5,606 nt of DNA, from assembly GCA_025928535.1 (NCBI GenBank), contig JAICJJ010000225.1, forward strand, positions 1 to 5,606, given 5' to 3'. The notes under the pieces were generated by a model. That model did not search any database, was not told where the DNA came from, and saw only the letters and a program-made list of their open reading frames with translations. Below are positions 5,192 through 5,606 of the stretch, piece by piece. The stretch comes from Thermomicrobiales bacterium (lineage in GTDB: Bacteria; Chloroflexota; Chloroflexia; Thermomicrobiales; UBA6265). Every line of letters starts with the position of its first letter. The first letter of the stretch is position 1. The translations under genes and the position numbers were made by a program.

Positions 5192-5606
5192 ATGGAGGCG
5201 TTGGAAGCGGAACCGCAAGCGGTCGCGCCGCGGCGCCGCGGCGTTCGCGTGGGTCGTCGGGAGGCGCGTGGCGGGTTGGCCGCGGCGGCGACGGCGCTGG
5301 CGATGGCGGCATGCGGCGAGATGCCGGCAGCGACGAGCGGCGGCAATCGGCCATCGTCGGCGGCGGCGCTCGGGGTGACGATCACGGTCGTGCCGGGGGA
5401 ATCGACAGAACCGCTGGAAGGCGCCAAACTGGCCATCGAAGGCGGCAAGTTGAATCCGACGGAGTTGAGCCTGAACACGACCGATGCGACCGTGCTCCAC
5501 GTCGTCAATCGGGACGATACGGCGTACGCGGTGCGCATCTCGCATCTGGTCGATGAAGCCGACATTGCGCCGAAGACGACGACGATTCTCGGCTTCACGT
5601 CGCCAG
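5192..5606 (+). CDS. Cupredoxin-like lipoprotein, N-terminal part (open at right edge)
   Basis: The first 138 residues of an exported protein. The ATG at 5192 follows GAAGGGGAA by about 7 bases. The leader is Arg-rich (RRR at 14-16, GRREARGG at 21-28), then an Ala-rich hydrophobic stretch ends in LAMAAC (36-41), a lipobox with Cys41 as the lipidation site. The GRREAR stretch could be a twin-arginine signal, suggesting Tat export. A Ser/Gly/Asn-rich spacer follows. From about residue 79 the pattern AIEGGKLNPTELSL, then VLHVVNRDD, then IAPKTTTILGF resembles the first half of a cupredoxin beta-sandwich. The first copper-ligand His usually follows the N-x-D turn (as in NxDxxxH), but Tyr112/Ala113 sit there instead, so copper binding is doubtful unless His118 substitutes. 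The remaining Cys-His-Met ligand loop would lie beyond the window. The role could be electron transfer, copper handling or simply a structural domain. Confidence 0.72.
   Translation, partial: MEALEAEPQAVAPRRRGVRVGRREARGGLAAAATALAMAACGEMPAATSGGNRPSSAAALGVTITVVPGESTEPLEGAKLAIEGGKLNPTELSLNTTDATVLHVVNRDDTAYAVRISHLVDEADIAPKTTTILGFTSP

Noticed and set aside
5226..5243. Perfect 18-bp palindrome CGCCGCGGCGCCGCGGCG
   Set aside because: It lies inside the lipoprotein leader where consecutive Arg codons produce it, and it is only G and C. Chance and coding content explain it.
3463..5556. Plus-strand open frame of 697 codons
   Set aside because: It overlaps the creatininase gene out of frame and is antisense to the whole dioxygenase gene. 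Its composition is shadow-like and it crosses the intergenic repeat.
4981..5598. Upstream extension of the dioxygenase frame
   Set aside because: It crosses the inverted repeat and is antisense to the lipoprotein gene. The ATG at 4980 has a well-placed GGAG and the normal family N-terminus.

Overview
This is a GC-rich bacterial window with six protein genes, four complete and two cut by the window edges. High GC makes long antisense open frames common, so genes were called from recognisable protein families, start context and motif content. The gene mix is a cellulose-synthase-like glycosyltransferase, a GH26 glycoside hydrolase with a twin-arginine leader, an EthD-like protein, a creatininase-family hydrolase, an MhqO/PcpA-type ring-cleaving dioxygenase and a cupredoxin-like lipoprotein. 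It would fit a soil or thermophilic Chloroflexota (Thermomicrobia-like) or a high-GC actinobacterium. The taxonomic guess is an inference and weak.

Layout. Bases 1-1065 (minus) hold the N-terminal 355 residues of a membrane GT2 glycosyltransferase that runs off the left edge. After a 373-base gap with no convincing gene, 1439-2506 (minus) encodes a GH26-type hydrolase with both catalytic glutamates. It is transcribed in the same direction and lies upstream of the glycosyltransferase. Bases 2507-2736 are a divergent control region. On the plus side it has a good sigma70-type promoter whose -10 and start site are covered by a perfect 16-bp palindrome, a probable operator. That promoter reads into an EthD-like gene (2737-3093) and a creatininase-family gene (3096-3875), whose likely TTG start follows the EthD stop by two bases. 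Converging on it is a two-module VOC dioxygenase (3904-4980, minus). Its divergent upstream gap carries a REP-like nested inverted repeat (5069-5166), just before a lipoprotein with a cupredoxin-like domain (5192 to the right edge).

How they may work together. The hydrolase and glycosyltransferase look like an exopolysaccharide pair: a membrane synthase plus an exported glycanase, comparable in logic to BcsA with BcsZ but using a different hydrolase family. The EthD and creatininase genes look like a small, regulated catabolic operon whose substrate cannot be read from sequence. The dioxygenase suggests hydroquinone or catechol-type aromatic handling, but it is a separate transcription unit. 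No mobile element, CRISPR array, tRNA or rRNA was seen. No complete new system is evident. The most unusual items are the long helical insertion in the glycosyltransferase, placed like the class-specific region of plant cellulose synthases, and the palindromic operator.
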